Of a DNA stretch of 38,733 nt, positions 16,046-23,299 are shown piece by piece. How positions within the stretch are numbered: the stretch's first letter is position 1; every line of letters starts with the position of its first letter. The stretch is from NCBI GenBank assembly GCA_003599485.1, contig QZKM01000032.1:1-38733 (forward strand), in the 5' to 3' direction. Origin of the DNA: Gammaproteobacteria bacterium (lineage in GTDB: Bacteria > Pseudomonadota > Gammaproteobacteria > SURF-13). A model generated the notes under the pieces. The model had not been told where the DNA came from and did not search any database. It saw nothing but the letters and a program-made list of their open reading frames with translations. Position numbers and translations under genes: made by a program.

Positions 16046-16999
16046 GTGAGTGACGGCAAAATGATGGTGTTTTCCGGCAATGCCAACCGGCCGCTGGCCG
16101 AGAGCATCGCCAATTATCTCAATCTGCCGCTGGGCAAGGCGGTGGTGGGCCGGTTCAGCGACGGCGAGGTGCTGGTTGAGATCATGGAAAACGTGCGCGG
16201 CCAGGACGTGTTCGTGGTGCAGCCCACCTGCGCGCCGACCAACGACAACCTCATGGAGTTGCTGGTGATGATAGACGCCATGCGCCGTTCCTCCGCGTAC
16301 CGCGTCACCGCGGTGATTCCCTATTTCGGCTACTCGCGCCAGGATCGCAGGCCGCGCTCCGCGCGCGTGCCGATCACCGCCAAGGTGGTGGCCAACATGT
16401 TCGAGAGCGTGGGCGCCGACCGCCTGGTCACGGTGGATTTGCACGCCGACCAGATACAGGGCTTCTTCGACATTCCGGTGGACAACGTGTACGCCTCGCC
16501 GGTGCTGCTGGGCGACGTGTGGAAGCACAAATCCAACGACCTGATCGTGGTGTCGCCCGACGTGGGCGGCGTGGTGCGCGCGCGCGCCATCGCCAAAAAC
16601 CTGGACGACGCCGAGCTCGCCATCATAGACAAGCGCCGCCCGCGCCCCAACGAGGCCAAGGTGATGAACGTGATCGGCGACGTGGAAGGACGCGCCTGCA
16701 TCCTGGTGGACGACCTGGTGGACACCGCCGGCACGCTGTGCGAGGCGGCGCGCGCGCTGAAGGAAAAGGGCGCGGCCAAGGTCGCCGCCTATTGTACGCA
16801 CCCGGTGCTGTCGGGCCCCGCGGTGGCCAACATCGAAAAATCCGTGCTGGACGAGCTGGTGGTCACCGACACCATCCCGCTGCGTCCCGACGCCAGAAAC
16901 TGCAAGCGCATCCGCCAGCTCAGCATCGCCGAGATGCTGGCCGAGACCATGCGCCGCATCAGCCGCGAAGAGTCGGTCAGCTCGCTGTTCATGGACTAG
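16046..16999 (+). CDS. prs: Ribose-phosphate pyrophosphokinase
   Basis: PRPP synthetase (317 residues) makes phosphoribosyl pyrophosphate from ribose-5-phosphate and ATP for nucleotide, NAD, His and Trp synthesis. Recognisable elements are [17 protein letters not shown], the flexible-loop region [13 protein letters not shown], the metal-binding [12 protein letters not shown] and the PRPP-binding loop [17 protein letters not shown]. Start: GTG at 16046 with AGGGG upstream, giving MSDGKMMVF. It lies after tRNA-Gln and a hairpin array that would form its leader if the transcripts are joined. Confidence 0.95.
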   Translation: MSDGKMMVFSGNANRPLAESIANYLNLPLGKAVVGRFSDGEVLVEIMENVRGQDVFVVQPTCAPTNDNLMELLVMIDAMRRSSAYRVTAVIPYFGYSRQDRRPRSARVPITAKVVANMFESVGADRLVTVDLHADQIQGFFDIPVDNVYASPVLLGDVWKHKSNDLIVVSPDVGGVVRARAIAKNLDDAELAIIDKRRPRPNEAKVMNVIGDVEGRACILVDDLVDTAGTLCEAARALKEKGAAKVAAYCTHPVLSGPAVANIEKSVLDELVVTDTIPLRPDARNCKRIRQLSIAEMLAETMRRISREESVSSLFMD

Positions 17000-17065
17000 C
17001 GTCTTTTCCCGCCTCTCCCTCCGGAACAGGCCGCCGCGCGAGCAGTGAGCAAGAGCGTTGGCTCA

Positions 17066-17094
17066 TTCCCCGCCCCCTCCATTCCTGCTATAAT
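17066..17094 (+). promoter_or_regulatory. Promoter for rplY (extended -10)
   Basis: TGCTATAAT at 17086-17094 is a full extended -10 (TGnTATAAT). A weak -35 (TTCCCC at 17066-17071) lies 17 bp before it. The rplY start is 67 bp downstream of the -10, leaving a leader with a GC-rich inverted repeat around 17112-17136. Confidence 0.5.
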
Positions 17095-17161
17095 AATAAG
17101 CTTTTTACGGTACGCGCCTGGTCGCGGGCGCGCATTTTAAACTCACGAATCGGAGATAACT

Positions 17162-17851
17162 ATGGCCATTGATTTCACACTGGTTGCGGAAACGCGTAAC
17201 GCCAAGGGCAAGGGTGCGAGCCGCCGCCTGCGTCACGCGGACAAGGTGCCGGGCATTATCTACGGCGGCGAACAGCCCGCCGTGCCGGTAACGCTGGAGC
17301 ACAATTCGCTGCTCAGGCATCTGGATCACGAGGCGTTTTATTCGCACATCCTCACCGTCAAACTGGACGGCAGGGAAGAAAAGGCGGTGTTGCGTGATTT
17401 GCAGCGCCATCCGCACAAACCGCGCATCGTGCACATTGATTTACAGCGCGTGAGCGCCACGCAGAAGCTGCGCATGCGCGTGCCGCTGCACTTCACCGGC
17501 GCCGACATTGCGCCCGGCGTCAAGCAATCGGGCGGCGTGGTGTCGCACCTGATGAGCGATCTGGAAGTATCCTGCTTCCCGCAGCACCTGCCGGAATTCA
17601 TCGAGGTGGATTTGTCGCAGGTGAAGTTGAACGAGTCGGTGCATCTTTCCCACCTGAAGTTGCCGGAGGGCGTGGAACTGGTGGCGCTCGCCCACGGCGA
17701 CGACCGCGCCGTGGCCTCAATCCACATGCCGCGCGTGGTGGAGGAAGAAAAACCCGCGGAAGTGGCCACGCCTGCCGCCGAAGGGCAACCCGCCGCCGGC
17801 GCGCCGGCCGCCGAGGCCGCCAAGCCGGCATCGGGCGGCAAGAAGGAATAA
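17162..17851 (+). CDS. rplY: 50S ribosomal protein L25/general stress protein Ctc
   Basis: The product is the long (229-residue) form of L25, which binds 5S rRNA in the large subunit. The N-terminal L25 domain (about 1-95: KGKGASRRLRHADKVPGIIYGG) is followed by the TL5/Ctc C-terminal beta domain (about 100-185), then a low-complexity Ala/Pro/Glu tail ending in GGKKE. Long Ctc-type L25 is usual in this gene position (between prs and pth). A ribosome site (CGGAGAT) precedes the ATG and a good extended -10 promoter lies upstream. Confidence 0.94.
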   Translation: MAIDFTLVAETRNAKGKGASRRLRHADKVPGIIYGGEQPAVPVTLEHNSLLRHLDHEAFYSHILTVKLDGREEKAVLRDLQRHPHKPRIVHIDLQRVSATQKLRMRVPLHFTGADIAPGVKQSGGVVSHLMSDLEVSCFPQHLPEFIEVDLSQVKLNESVHLSHLKLPEGVELVALAHGDDRAVASIHMPRVVEEEKPAEVATPAAEGQPAAGAPAAEAAKPASGGKKE

Positions 17852-17872
17852 GTCTTACCCGGAAGCGCGGCG

Positions 17873-18448
17873 TTGCCGGTTCAACTCATCGCCGGGCTGG
17901 GCAATCCCGGCGCCGGCTACATCCAAACCCGGCACAACGCCGGGTTTTGGTTTGTGGACGCCGTGGCGCGCGAGCGGCATGCGCACTTCACGCGCGAGGC
18001 GAAGTTTCAGGGCGAGGCGTGCAAATTCACTTCCGCGCACGGCGAGCACTGGCTGTTCAAGCCCGCCACCTATATGAACAAGAGCGGCGCGGCGCTGCAG
18101 GCCATTGCCGCTTTCTACAAAATCCCGGTGCAGAATATCCTGGTCGCGCACGATGATCTCGATCTGCCGCCGGGTGTGGCGCGCCTGAAGCAGGGCGGCG
18201 GCCACGGCGGACACAACGGGTTGCGCGACATCATCGCGCAACTGGGCCCGGATTTCCTGCGCTTGCGCATCGGCATCGGTCATCCGGGCAAGGATAATGA
18301 CGTGGTGAACTACGTATTGCAGCGCGCGCCGGCGGAGGAGCAGAAACTGCTGGACGGCGCGCTCGCAGAAGCGCACGCGGCGCTGCCGTTGATATTGAGC
18401 GGCGCGGTGGAAAAGGCGATGCAGCAGTTGCACACCGGTAAACCCTAA
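17873..18448 (+). CDS. pth: Peptidyl-tRNA hydrolase
   Basis: The product is a 191-residue enzyme that releases peptides from peptidyl-tRNAs that drop off the ribosome. The N-terminal [22 protein letters not shown] includes the catalytic His; [10 protein letters not shown] and the DDLDLPPG motif complete the active site. The start is TTG at 17873 (TTG-CCG-GTT), with GGAAG upstream; no ATG or GTG fits the conserved N-terminus. It lies 21 bp behind rplY and 13 bp ahead of ychF, in the order prs-rplY-pth-ychF common to many proteobacteria. Confidence 0.94.
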   Translation: MPVQLIAGLGNPGAGYIQTRHNAGFWFVDAVARERHAHFTREAKFQGEACKFTSAHGEHWLFKPATYMNKSGAALQAIAAFYKIPVQNILVAHDDLDLPPGVARLKQGGGHGGHNGLRDIIAQLGPDFLRLRIGIGHPGKDNDVVNYVLQRAPAEEQKLLDGALAEAHAALPLILSGAVEKAMQQLHTGKP

Positions 18449-18461
18449 AGGAAATCATTCA

Positions 18462-19553
18462 GTGGGATTCAAATGCGGTATTGTCGGCCTGCCCAACGTG
18501 GGCAAATCCACCTTGTTCAACGCCCTCACCAAGGCGGGCATCGCAGCGGAGAACTATCCGTTCTGCACCATCGAGCCGAACGTCGGCATCGTGCCGGTGC
18601 CTGATCCGCGGCTCGATGCGCTGGCCGGAATCGTCAAACCGCAGAAGGTGGCGCCCACGGTGATCGAGTTCGTGGACATTGCGGGGCTGGTGGCGGGCGC
18701 CTCCAGGGGCGAGGGCCTCGGCAATAAATTCCTCGCCCACATCCGCGAGACCGACGCCGTCGCGCAGGTGGTGCGCTGCTTCGAGGACGCCAACGTGGTG
18801 CACGTGGCGGGCAAGGTTGCGCCGCTGTCGGATATCGAGGTCGTCAACACCGAATTGGCGCTGGCCGACCTCGACACCGTAGACAAGGCGCTGCTGCGCG
18901 CGGGCAAGGCGAGCAAGGCGGGTGACAAGGACGCGCTGGCGCAAAAGGCGCTGCTGGAGCGGGTACACGCGTGTTTGAATGAGGGCAGGCCCGTGCGCAT
19001 ACTCGCGCTCAGCGCCGATGAAAGAAAACACCTGCGCGAGCTTCAGTTGCTTACCGCCAAGCCGGTCTTGTATGTGGCCAACGTGGCCGAGAACGGTTTT
19101 ACCAACAATCCGTATCTCGACTTGGTGCGCAATCACGCCGTGCAGGAAGGCGCCGAAGTGGTCGCGGTATGCGCCGCCATCGAGTCCGAGATCGCTGAAC
19201 TGGCGGATGACGAGAGGGCGGAATTTTTAAAGGAGCTCGGTCTGGAAGAGCCCGGCCTGAACCGCGTGATCCGCGCCGGTTACGCGCTGCTCGGATTACA
19301 GACCTACTTTACCGCCGGGGTAAAAGAAGTGCGCGCCTGGACCGTGCCCATAGGCGCCACCGCGCCGCAGGCGGCGGGCGCGATCCACTCCGATTTCGAA
19401 CATGGTTTTATCCGCGCCGAGGTGATTGCCTACGAGGACTATATCAAATACCGCGGCGAACAAGGCGCCAAGGAAGCGGGCAGGTGGCGTCTGGAGGGAA
19501 AAGACTACGTGGTGCAGGACGGCGACGTGATGCATTTCAGGTTTAATGTTTAA
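18462..19553 (+). CDS. ychF: Ribosome-associated ATPase YchF
   Basis: YchF/OLA1 is an Obg-family P-loop protein of 363 residues that hydrolyses ATP and binds ribosomes; it modulates stress responses. The G1 loop is [15 protein letters not shown], the G3 site [20 protein letters not shown], and the G4-equivalent NVAE, a change from NKxD that underlies the preference for ATP. A TGS domain occupies the last 85 or so residues ([15 protein letters not shown] to the end). The start is GTG at 18462 with AAGGAA upstream. It is the last gene of this block; a repeat-rich region follows. Confidence 0.95.
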   Translation: MGFKCGIVGLPNVGKSTLFNALTKAGIAAENYPFCTIEPNVGIVPVPDPRLDALAGIVKPQKVAPTVIEFVDIAGLVAGASRGEGLGNKFLAHIRETDAVAQVVRCFEDANVVHVAGKVAPLSDIEVVNTELALADLDTVDKALLRAGKASKAGDKDALAQKALLERVHACLNEGRPVRILALSADERKHLRELQLLTAKPVLYVANVAENGFTNNPYLDLVRNHAVQEGAEVVAVCAAIESEIAELADDERAEFLKELGLEEPGLNRVIRAGYALLGLQTYFTAGVKEVRAWTVPIGATAPQAAGAIHSDFEHGFIRAEVIAYEDYIKYRGEQGAKEAGRWRLEGKDYVVQDGDVMHFRFNV

Positions 19554-19564
19554 GTACAAATACA

Positions 19565-19671
19565 GGGGAAAGGGGAAAGGGGAAAGGGGAAAGGGGAAAG
19601 GGGAAAGACAAATACGGAAAAAATCTGTAGAATTATTCCCCCTTGTATCTTTTCCCTTGTCCCTTTTCCCT
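19565..19671. repeat. Polypurine/polypyrimidine inverted element A with six GGGGAAA units
   Basis: Six perfect copies of the 7-mer GGGGAAA run from 19565 to 19606. After a loop of about 30 bases comes a pyrimidine arm (19638-19671, mostly CCCTT and TTCCC) that is roughly complementary to the purine arm. Six G4 runs separated by AAA also fit a G-quadruplex pattern. The element starts 12 bp after the ychF stop and may serve as its transcription end. A similar element lies at 35209-35313. Confidence 0.75.
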
Positions 19672-19679
19672 GAATTTAA

Positions 19680-19918
19680 GGCTATGTAGCTCAGCTGGCT
19701 GAGCTGCGCAGCAGCGAAGGCCCGGCCAGGGATGGCTGGGCGGGTGTTGAAAGGTTTACTGAAGTTGCGCCAGGGATGGCGAAGAATCTGCTGATAGAGG
19801 CTATGTAGCTCAGCTGGCTGAGCTGCGCAGCAGCGAAGGCCACGCCAGGGAGGGCGTGGCGGGTGCCGATGGGGAAGGTTGAAGTGACGCCAGGGATGGC
19901 AAAGAATCTGTTGATAGA
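19680..19918 (+). repeat. Two tandem 120-bp units, each beginning with a tRNA-Met 5' fragment
   Basis: The units start at 19680 and 19799, and the intact tRNA-Met starts at 19919, so the period is 119 and 120 bp. Each unit begins with the same 19 bases as the tRNA (GGCTATGTAGCTCAGCTGG) and then diverges into a palindrome (AGCTCAGC/GCTGAGCT, at 19688-19705 in the first unit). The rest of each unit carries two hairpins of the CCAGGGATGG type (19721-19740 and 19768-19781; 19839-19860 and 19889-19900). Each unit ends in GAATCTG(C/T)TGATAGAGG directly before the next tRNA start. No gene is visible in 19554-19918. Confidence 0.9.
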
Positions 19919-19995
19919 GGCTATGTAGCTCAGCTGGTCAGAGCGCGGCACTCATAATGCTGAGGTCGGTGGTTCGAGCCCACCCATAGCCACCA
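19919..19995 (+). tRNA. tRNA-Met, elongator (anticodon CAT)
   Basis: The gene has 77 bases including CCA. The acceptor stem pairs GGCTATG with CATAGCC, the anticodon loop is CTCATAA (anticodon CAT), and the T arm is GGTGG-TTCGAGC-CCACC. The A-form start GGCTA and D arm TAGCTCAGCTGGTCAGAGC resemble the elongator tRNA-Met of E. coli rather than the initiator, which has a mismatched first pair, or the tRNA-Ile2 type. It is the only complete copy in a set of fragments. Confidence 0.93.
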
Positions 19996-20065
19996 GTCTT
20001 CATACGTTTCGATTTCCCTTCCGAGGCCTGCCGTGCGTTTAGCAACCACCGACCTCGCTGTATGA

Positions 20066-20250
20066 AATGCTGAGGCCGGGGTTCATGAGGGACTTCCATG
20101 TCCCTCACCCCTTCGGGGCCGCTTGCAGCGGTGCCACTCGGCTTTCCTGCCGAGTGGTGACGACGGCCATCCTGGCCGTCGCCCTGCGGGCGCGCTGCGC
20201 GCGTCCGGTTTTGCTCCCGGCAAAACCGTCGAGCCCACCCATAGCCACCA
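20066..20250 (+). pseudogene. tRNA-Met 3' half split in its T loop by a hairpin array
   Basis: Bases 20066-20084 (AATGCTGAGG, then a GGGGTTC end) copy the anticodon-to-T-loop part of tRNA-Met with two differences. Bases 20229-20250 copy its last 22 bases exactly, through CCA. Between them, 20085-20228 is an almost unbroken chain of hairpins: 20086-20107 (8-bp stem), 20108-20118, 20119-20131, 20134-20157 (9 bp), 20162-20180 (8 bp), 20181-20191 and 20206-20228 (8-9 bp). The pseudogene ends 6 bp before the stop of the diguanylate cyclase gene. An inverted 13-base copy of the tRNA (AACCACCGACCTC) lies at 20044-20056. Confidence 0.85.
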
Positions 20251-20256
20251 GTTCCC

Positions 20257-21600
20257 TCAACACGCAGCGACGCGTCCGTCGGCGTCGGGCGCCTGGTTTA
20301 CCCGGTTGCGCCCGGCGTTCTTGGCGGCGTAGAGCGCCGTGTCAGCGGCGGCAACCAGCGCCTGCGCGCTGTCGGCCTCTGGCCACGACGCGACGCCGAT
20401 GCTCACGGTGATGTGTACCGGCGCACCCCGGTTCACGTCGAAGGACTGCGCCTCCACGGCGGCGCGCAGACGCTCGGCGATGACGGCGGCGGCCTCCAGG
20501 CCGGTCTCCGGGAGAATCATCATGATCTCCTCGCCGCCGTAGCGGCACACGCGATCAATTGCGCGCGCCTGGCGGAGCAAAAGCTCGCTCAAGCCCCTGA
20601 TGATGACGTCGCCCGCCTGGTGGCCGTGCATGTCATTCACGCGCTTGAAGTGATCTATGTCCAGCATCAGCAGTGAGACCGGACGTTTGAAGCGCGTTGC
20701 GCGCGCGAGTTCTTCCTGCAACAGGGTGTAGAATGTGCGGTGGTTGTAGAGCCCGGTGAGACCGTCGTGAGTGGCCAGCGCTTCCAGCGCCGTGCGTTTT
20801 TCCTTCAGCCTTTCCGCCATGGCGTTGAAGACTTGCGCCAGGTGTCCCACTTCTTCCGGCATGCGCCCGCTGTCCACCCGGTGGGAGAGATCGCCCGCGC
20901 CGAAGCGGCTGGCGCCTTCCTCCAGGGACCGCAGGGGCGCGAGCACGGAGCGGGTCAACAGCAGAGTGCCGCCGATGGTGATGAGCAGGCCCAGCACGAA
21001 GGCGCCGGCGATCAGCAGCATCAGCCGCTGCCGGGTGGCGCGGGCCTCTGCCAAGGCCTGGTCCATGCCGCGCCGGATCACGTCCAGGACCTGAGCGAGC
21101 GTGTTTGCCGCCCGGTCAATGTGGGCGTCCATGCGCTCCATGTCCCGCGCCGCGTCCGGGTTCCCCGCCGGATCGGGCAGGGCCAGCAGGTGGTCGGCCA
21201 GGGCGCGGGCTTGCCGCCATTCCTGCTGTGCGGCAAGGAGCAACTCCCGTTCCTCCGCCAAAGCAAAAGGCTCCGCCAGCGATTCCTGGAACGACTGATC
21301 CACGTTGCGGCTCAGACGGGCGAAGTCCTCCCGCTCGGACGGCTCGCCGTGGATCAGATAGTCGTTGGGCGGCATCGCCGCCATCAGGAGCAGCGTCCCG
21401 GTGTGAGCGACGGGGTTAAATCCCCGTATCGCCTTTTCCAGAACTTTTTGGGCCGCGCCGGTCGTGGCCTGGAGGGAGAGAAACGCGCCCGCGCTCAGCA
21501 GCAGCGGCGGCAACAGCATGGCCGCGAGCCCCAGGACGAAACGCGCGCGCAGTGAGCCCGGCGGGAGAGGACTCCTTTTGTCCGGCGCGGGGCGATTCAT
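20257..21600 (-). CDS. Membrane-bound diguanylate cyclase (HAMP-GGDEF)
   Basis: The product has 447 residues. It has a transmembrane helix (about 20-43), a periplasmic helical sensor region (about 44-190), a second transmembrane helix (about 193-216), a HAMP domain (about 217-270) and a GGDEF domain (about 275-440). The active-site loop is RYGGEEI (GGEE at 355-358), a functional variant, and an inhibitory RxxD site (RAID, 346-349) lies five residues before it, so cyclic-di-GMP product inhibition is expected. MLDIDHFKRVND is the metal-binding loop. It should make c-di-GMP in response to an unknown periplasmic signal. The ATG has GGAG upstream. It lies 47 bp behind the ParA-type gene and probably shares its transcript. 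Confidence 0.88.
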   Translation of the reverse strand: MNRPAPDKRSPLPPGSLRARFVLGLAAMLLPPLLLSAGAFLSLQATTGAAQKVLEKAIRGFNPVAHTGTLLLMAAMPPNDYLIHGEPSEREDFARLSRNVDQSFQESLAEPFALAEERELLLAAQQEWRQARALADHLLALPDPAGNPDAARDMERMDAHIDRAANTLAQVLDVIRRGMDQALAEARATRQRLMLLIAGAFVLGLLITIGGTLLLTRSVLAPLRSLEEGASRFGAGDLSHRVDSGRMPEEVGHLAQVFNAMAERLKEKRTALEALATHDGLTGLYNHRTFYTLLQEELARATRFKRPVSLLMLDIDHFKRVNDMHGHQAGDVIIRGLSELLLRQARAIDRVCRYGGEEIMMILPETGLEAAAVIAERLRAAVEAQSFDVNRGAPVHITVSIGVASWPEADSAQALVAAADTALYAAKNAGRNRVNQAPDADGRVAAC

Positions 21601-21647
21601 TCATCTGCTCCTTGACGGCGCCTGCCTGCGCGCAGACAGGCGGTTTT

Positions 21648-22364
21648 TCAACCCGTCTCCCGCAATGAATGGCCGGCGCGGTGATCGCCGAGAAAGACGA
21701 CTTCCCGGCCCGGGGCTTCATTCCGGTCCAGCCAGGCGGTCAGTGACGACCACTGTTCGCGGTCGCGTTGCGCGGCGGCGCCGGTCATCTCGAAGATGCC
21801 GATGCCATCCTGCGCGGCGCGGATGTAGTTTTGCGTGTCGCGGAATTTCGCCACAAACGGCAGTTTGAGCGTGGCGAGAAAACGCTCCAGTTTGTGAAAC
21901 ACTTCAGTGTGCTCGCGCACGCGATTGGCGACCACTGCAAGGCGGATGTTTTTGCTGCGCACCCTGGCCGCCAGTAACAGCGCCTGGATGAAATGCGCGC
22001 TGGCATGGATGTCAATCGGCGAGGGCAACACCGGCACCAGAATGGTGTCCGCCTGCCTGGCGTGTTCGGCGAGCTTCAGATCGTTCAGGCCCGAGGGTAC
22101 GTCAATAATCACGCGCGTCGTGTCAGGCGGAAGTTTCATCTGGAAGCTGCGCGTCATGTCGGGGCGCATCTGGTAGGCGGCGATGCCGTGGATGCGCGGC
22201 CGCTCCACCGGACGCTGGCTCAGCCACCTGGTGCTGGAGCCCTGCGGGTCGTGGTCCATCAATACGGTGGTGTGACCGTGCGCGGCGTAGTAGCTGGCAA
22301 GATTCGTGGTGAGGGTGGTTTTGCCGCAGCCCCCCTTCGAGTTGACGACCATGATTCTCTGCAC
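21648..22364 (-). CDS. ParA/MinD-family ATPase (orphan)
   Basis: This is a 238-residue deviant Walker A ATPase. The loop KGGCGKTT with its signature lysine (Lys10) and the DHDPQGSSTRWL segment place it in the ParA/Soj group; DVPSGLNDLKL corresponds to the Walker B region. Such proteins form ATP-dependent dimers on nucleoid DNA and position plasmids, chemoreceptors, flagella or carboxysomes. No ParB, parS-like array, chemotaxis or carboxysome genes are nearby, so the cargo is unknown. The start is GTG at 22364 with GGAG upstream; an ATG four codons in is an alternative. The diguanylate cyclase gene follows in the same direction. The 285 bases upstream (22365-22649) hold no gene I can support. 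Confidence 0.8.
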   Translation of the reverse strand: MQRIMVVNSKGGCGKTTLTTNLASYYAAHGHTTVLMDHDPQGSSTRWLSQRPVERPRIHGIAAYQMRPDMTRSFQMKLPPDTTRVIIDVPSGLNDLKLAEHARQADTILVPVLPSPIDIHASAHFIQALLLAARVRSKNIRLAVVANRVREHTEVFHKLERFLATLKLPFVAKFRDTQNYIRAAQDGIGIFEMTGAAAQRDREQWSSLTAWLDRNEAPGREVVFLGDHRAGHSLRETG

Positions 22365-22649
22365 GCCTCATCTCCGGTTCAGTTATGAGCAGCAGTTGGA
22401 CGCACAATTTCGCGCGCCGCCGCTATTTTAATCCCCCGTAGATTACAAAATAATAAATGGTTTTGCGAATGTCCAGCTTTATGTTGCGCGCCGGCGGCGT
22501 GTTTGCGGGGTGGTGATGAATATTTTTTCTGAACCAAACAGGAAGATGTGCGTTCAGCAACCATATATTGTGTGCCGCTGTCCTTATAGCGACTATATAT
22601 ATGGAGTGAAGGGAAAATTCAGGCGCTGAAAAACCGCGCAGAATGATTT

Positions 22650-23132
22650 TTAATGATGATGCCCGCCGTGGCCGTGCACGTGCCCGTGTGCGAGCTCTTC
22701 GCTGCTGGCGTCGCGCACGTCCACGATCTCCACGTCGAAGTGCAGGGTCTTGCCCGCGAGCGGATGATTGCCGTCCAGCGTCACACTGTCGTCCGTGACC
22801 TTGACGATGGTGAGGGTCACCGGGCCGTGATCGCCCTGCGTCTGCACCCGTCCGCCGGGCGCGAGCGGCATGTCGGCGGGGAAGTGTTTGCGCGGCGCGT
22901 CGAAGATGGCGCCGGGATTTTTCTCACCATAGCCCTCGGCGGCGCTGATCGTGACCACGGACTGGAAACCGGCGCTGTTGCCTTCGAGCGCCTTTTCCAG
23001 GCCGGGGATGATGTTGCCGTGGCCGTGCAGGTAGCCCAGCGGTTCGCCACCCGCGCTGCTGTCGAGCACCTCGCCGCTGTCATCGGTGAGCGTGTAGTGC
23101 AGGGTGACGACGGTATCGCGCGCGACTTTCAT
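22650..23132 (-). CDS. slyD: FKBP-type peptidyl-prolyl isomerase, SlyD family
   Basis: The product has 160 residues. The FKBP domain begins with VTLHYTLTDDSGEVLDSS and is interrupted by the insert-in-flap region (about 70-125) seen in SlyD-type enzymes; GLEKALEG is a family motif. The C-terminal tail is His-rich (HGHVHGHGGHHH), a likely nickel or other metal ligand cluster, as in E. coli SlyD, which supplies nickel for hydrogenase maturation. The tail is shorter here and has no cysteines. The start at ATG 23132 was chosen over 23162 because AAGGA lies seven bases upstream. It is divergent from amtB. Confidence 0.9.
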   Translation of the reverse strand: MKVARDTVVTLHYTLTDDSGEVLDSSAGGEPLGYLHGHGNIIPGLEKALEGNSAGFQSVVTISAAEGYGEKNPGAIFDAPRKHFPADMPLAPGGRVQTQGDHGPVTLTIVKVTDDSVTLDGNHPLAGKTLHFDVEIVDVRDASSEELAHGHVHGHGGHHH

Positions 23133-23230
23133 GAGCTGTCCTTGAAAATAGTGAGTAATCAAAAAACCATTTTATCATATTTATCAATGCGGCGCGCCGT
23201 GGGCGCGGCGGCGGGAGCAGTTAAATTGAG

Positions 23231-23246
23231 CGAACCTGCAGGTTCG
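23231..23246. repeat. 16-bp perfect palindrome upstream of amtB
   Basis: The sequence CGAACCTGCAGGTTCG is its own complement. It lies 54 bp before the amtB start and on the divergent side of slyD. A near copy (GAACCTGGAAGGTTCGAC) occurs in the hairpin array after tRNA-Gln at 15907-15924. It could be a binding site for a dimeric regulator or another member of the local repeat family. Confidence 0.5.
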
Positions 23247-23299
23247 ACTTTGCGCCCGAATCGGCCTAAAATTAAAATTTTGCTGGCAAGGGGATATCG

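Noticed and set aside
19680-19995. Evenly spaced 120-bp repeats as a CRISPR array
   Set aside because: Only three units, the repeats are tRNA 5' ends, the spacers resemble each other, and no cas genes are present.
20067-20411. Open frame of 114 codons after tRNA-Met
   Set aside because: It spans the tRNA pseudogene and hairpins and enters the antisense of the diguanylate cyclase gene; it is an artefact of repeat structure.
22561-22604. Inverted repeat CCATATAT / ATATATGG upstream of parA
   Set aside because: The arms are short and AT-only, with a 28-bp spacer; this is weak evidence for a site.
23133-23299. Sigma-54 promoter for amtB
   Set aside because: No GG-N10-GC element at proper spacing was found by reading the intergenic region.
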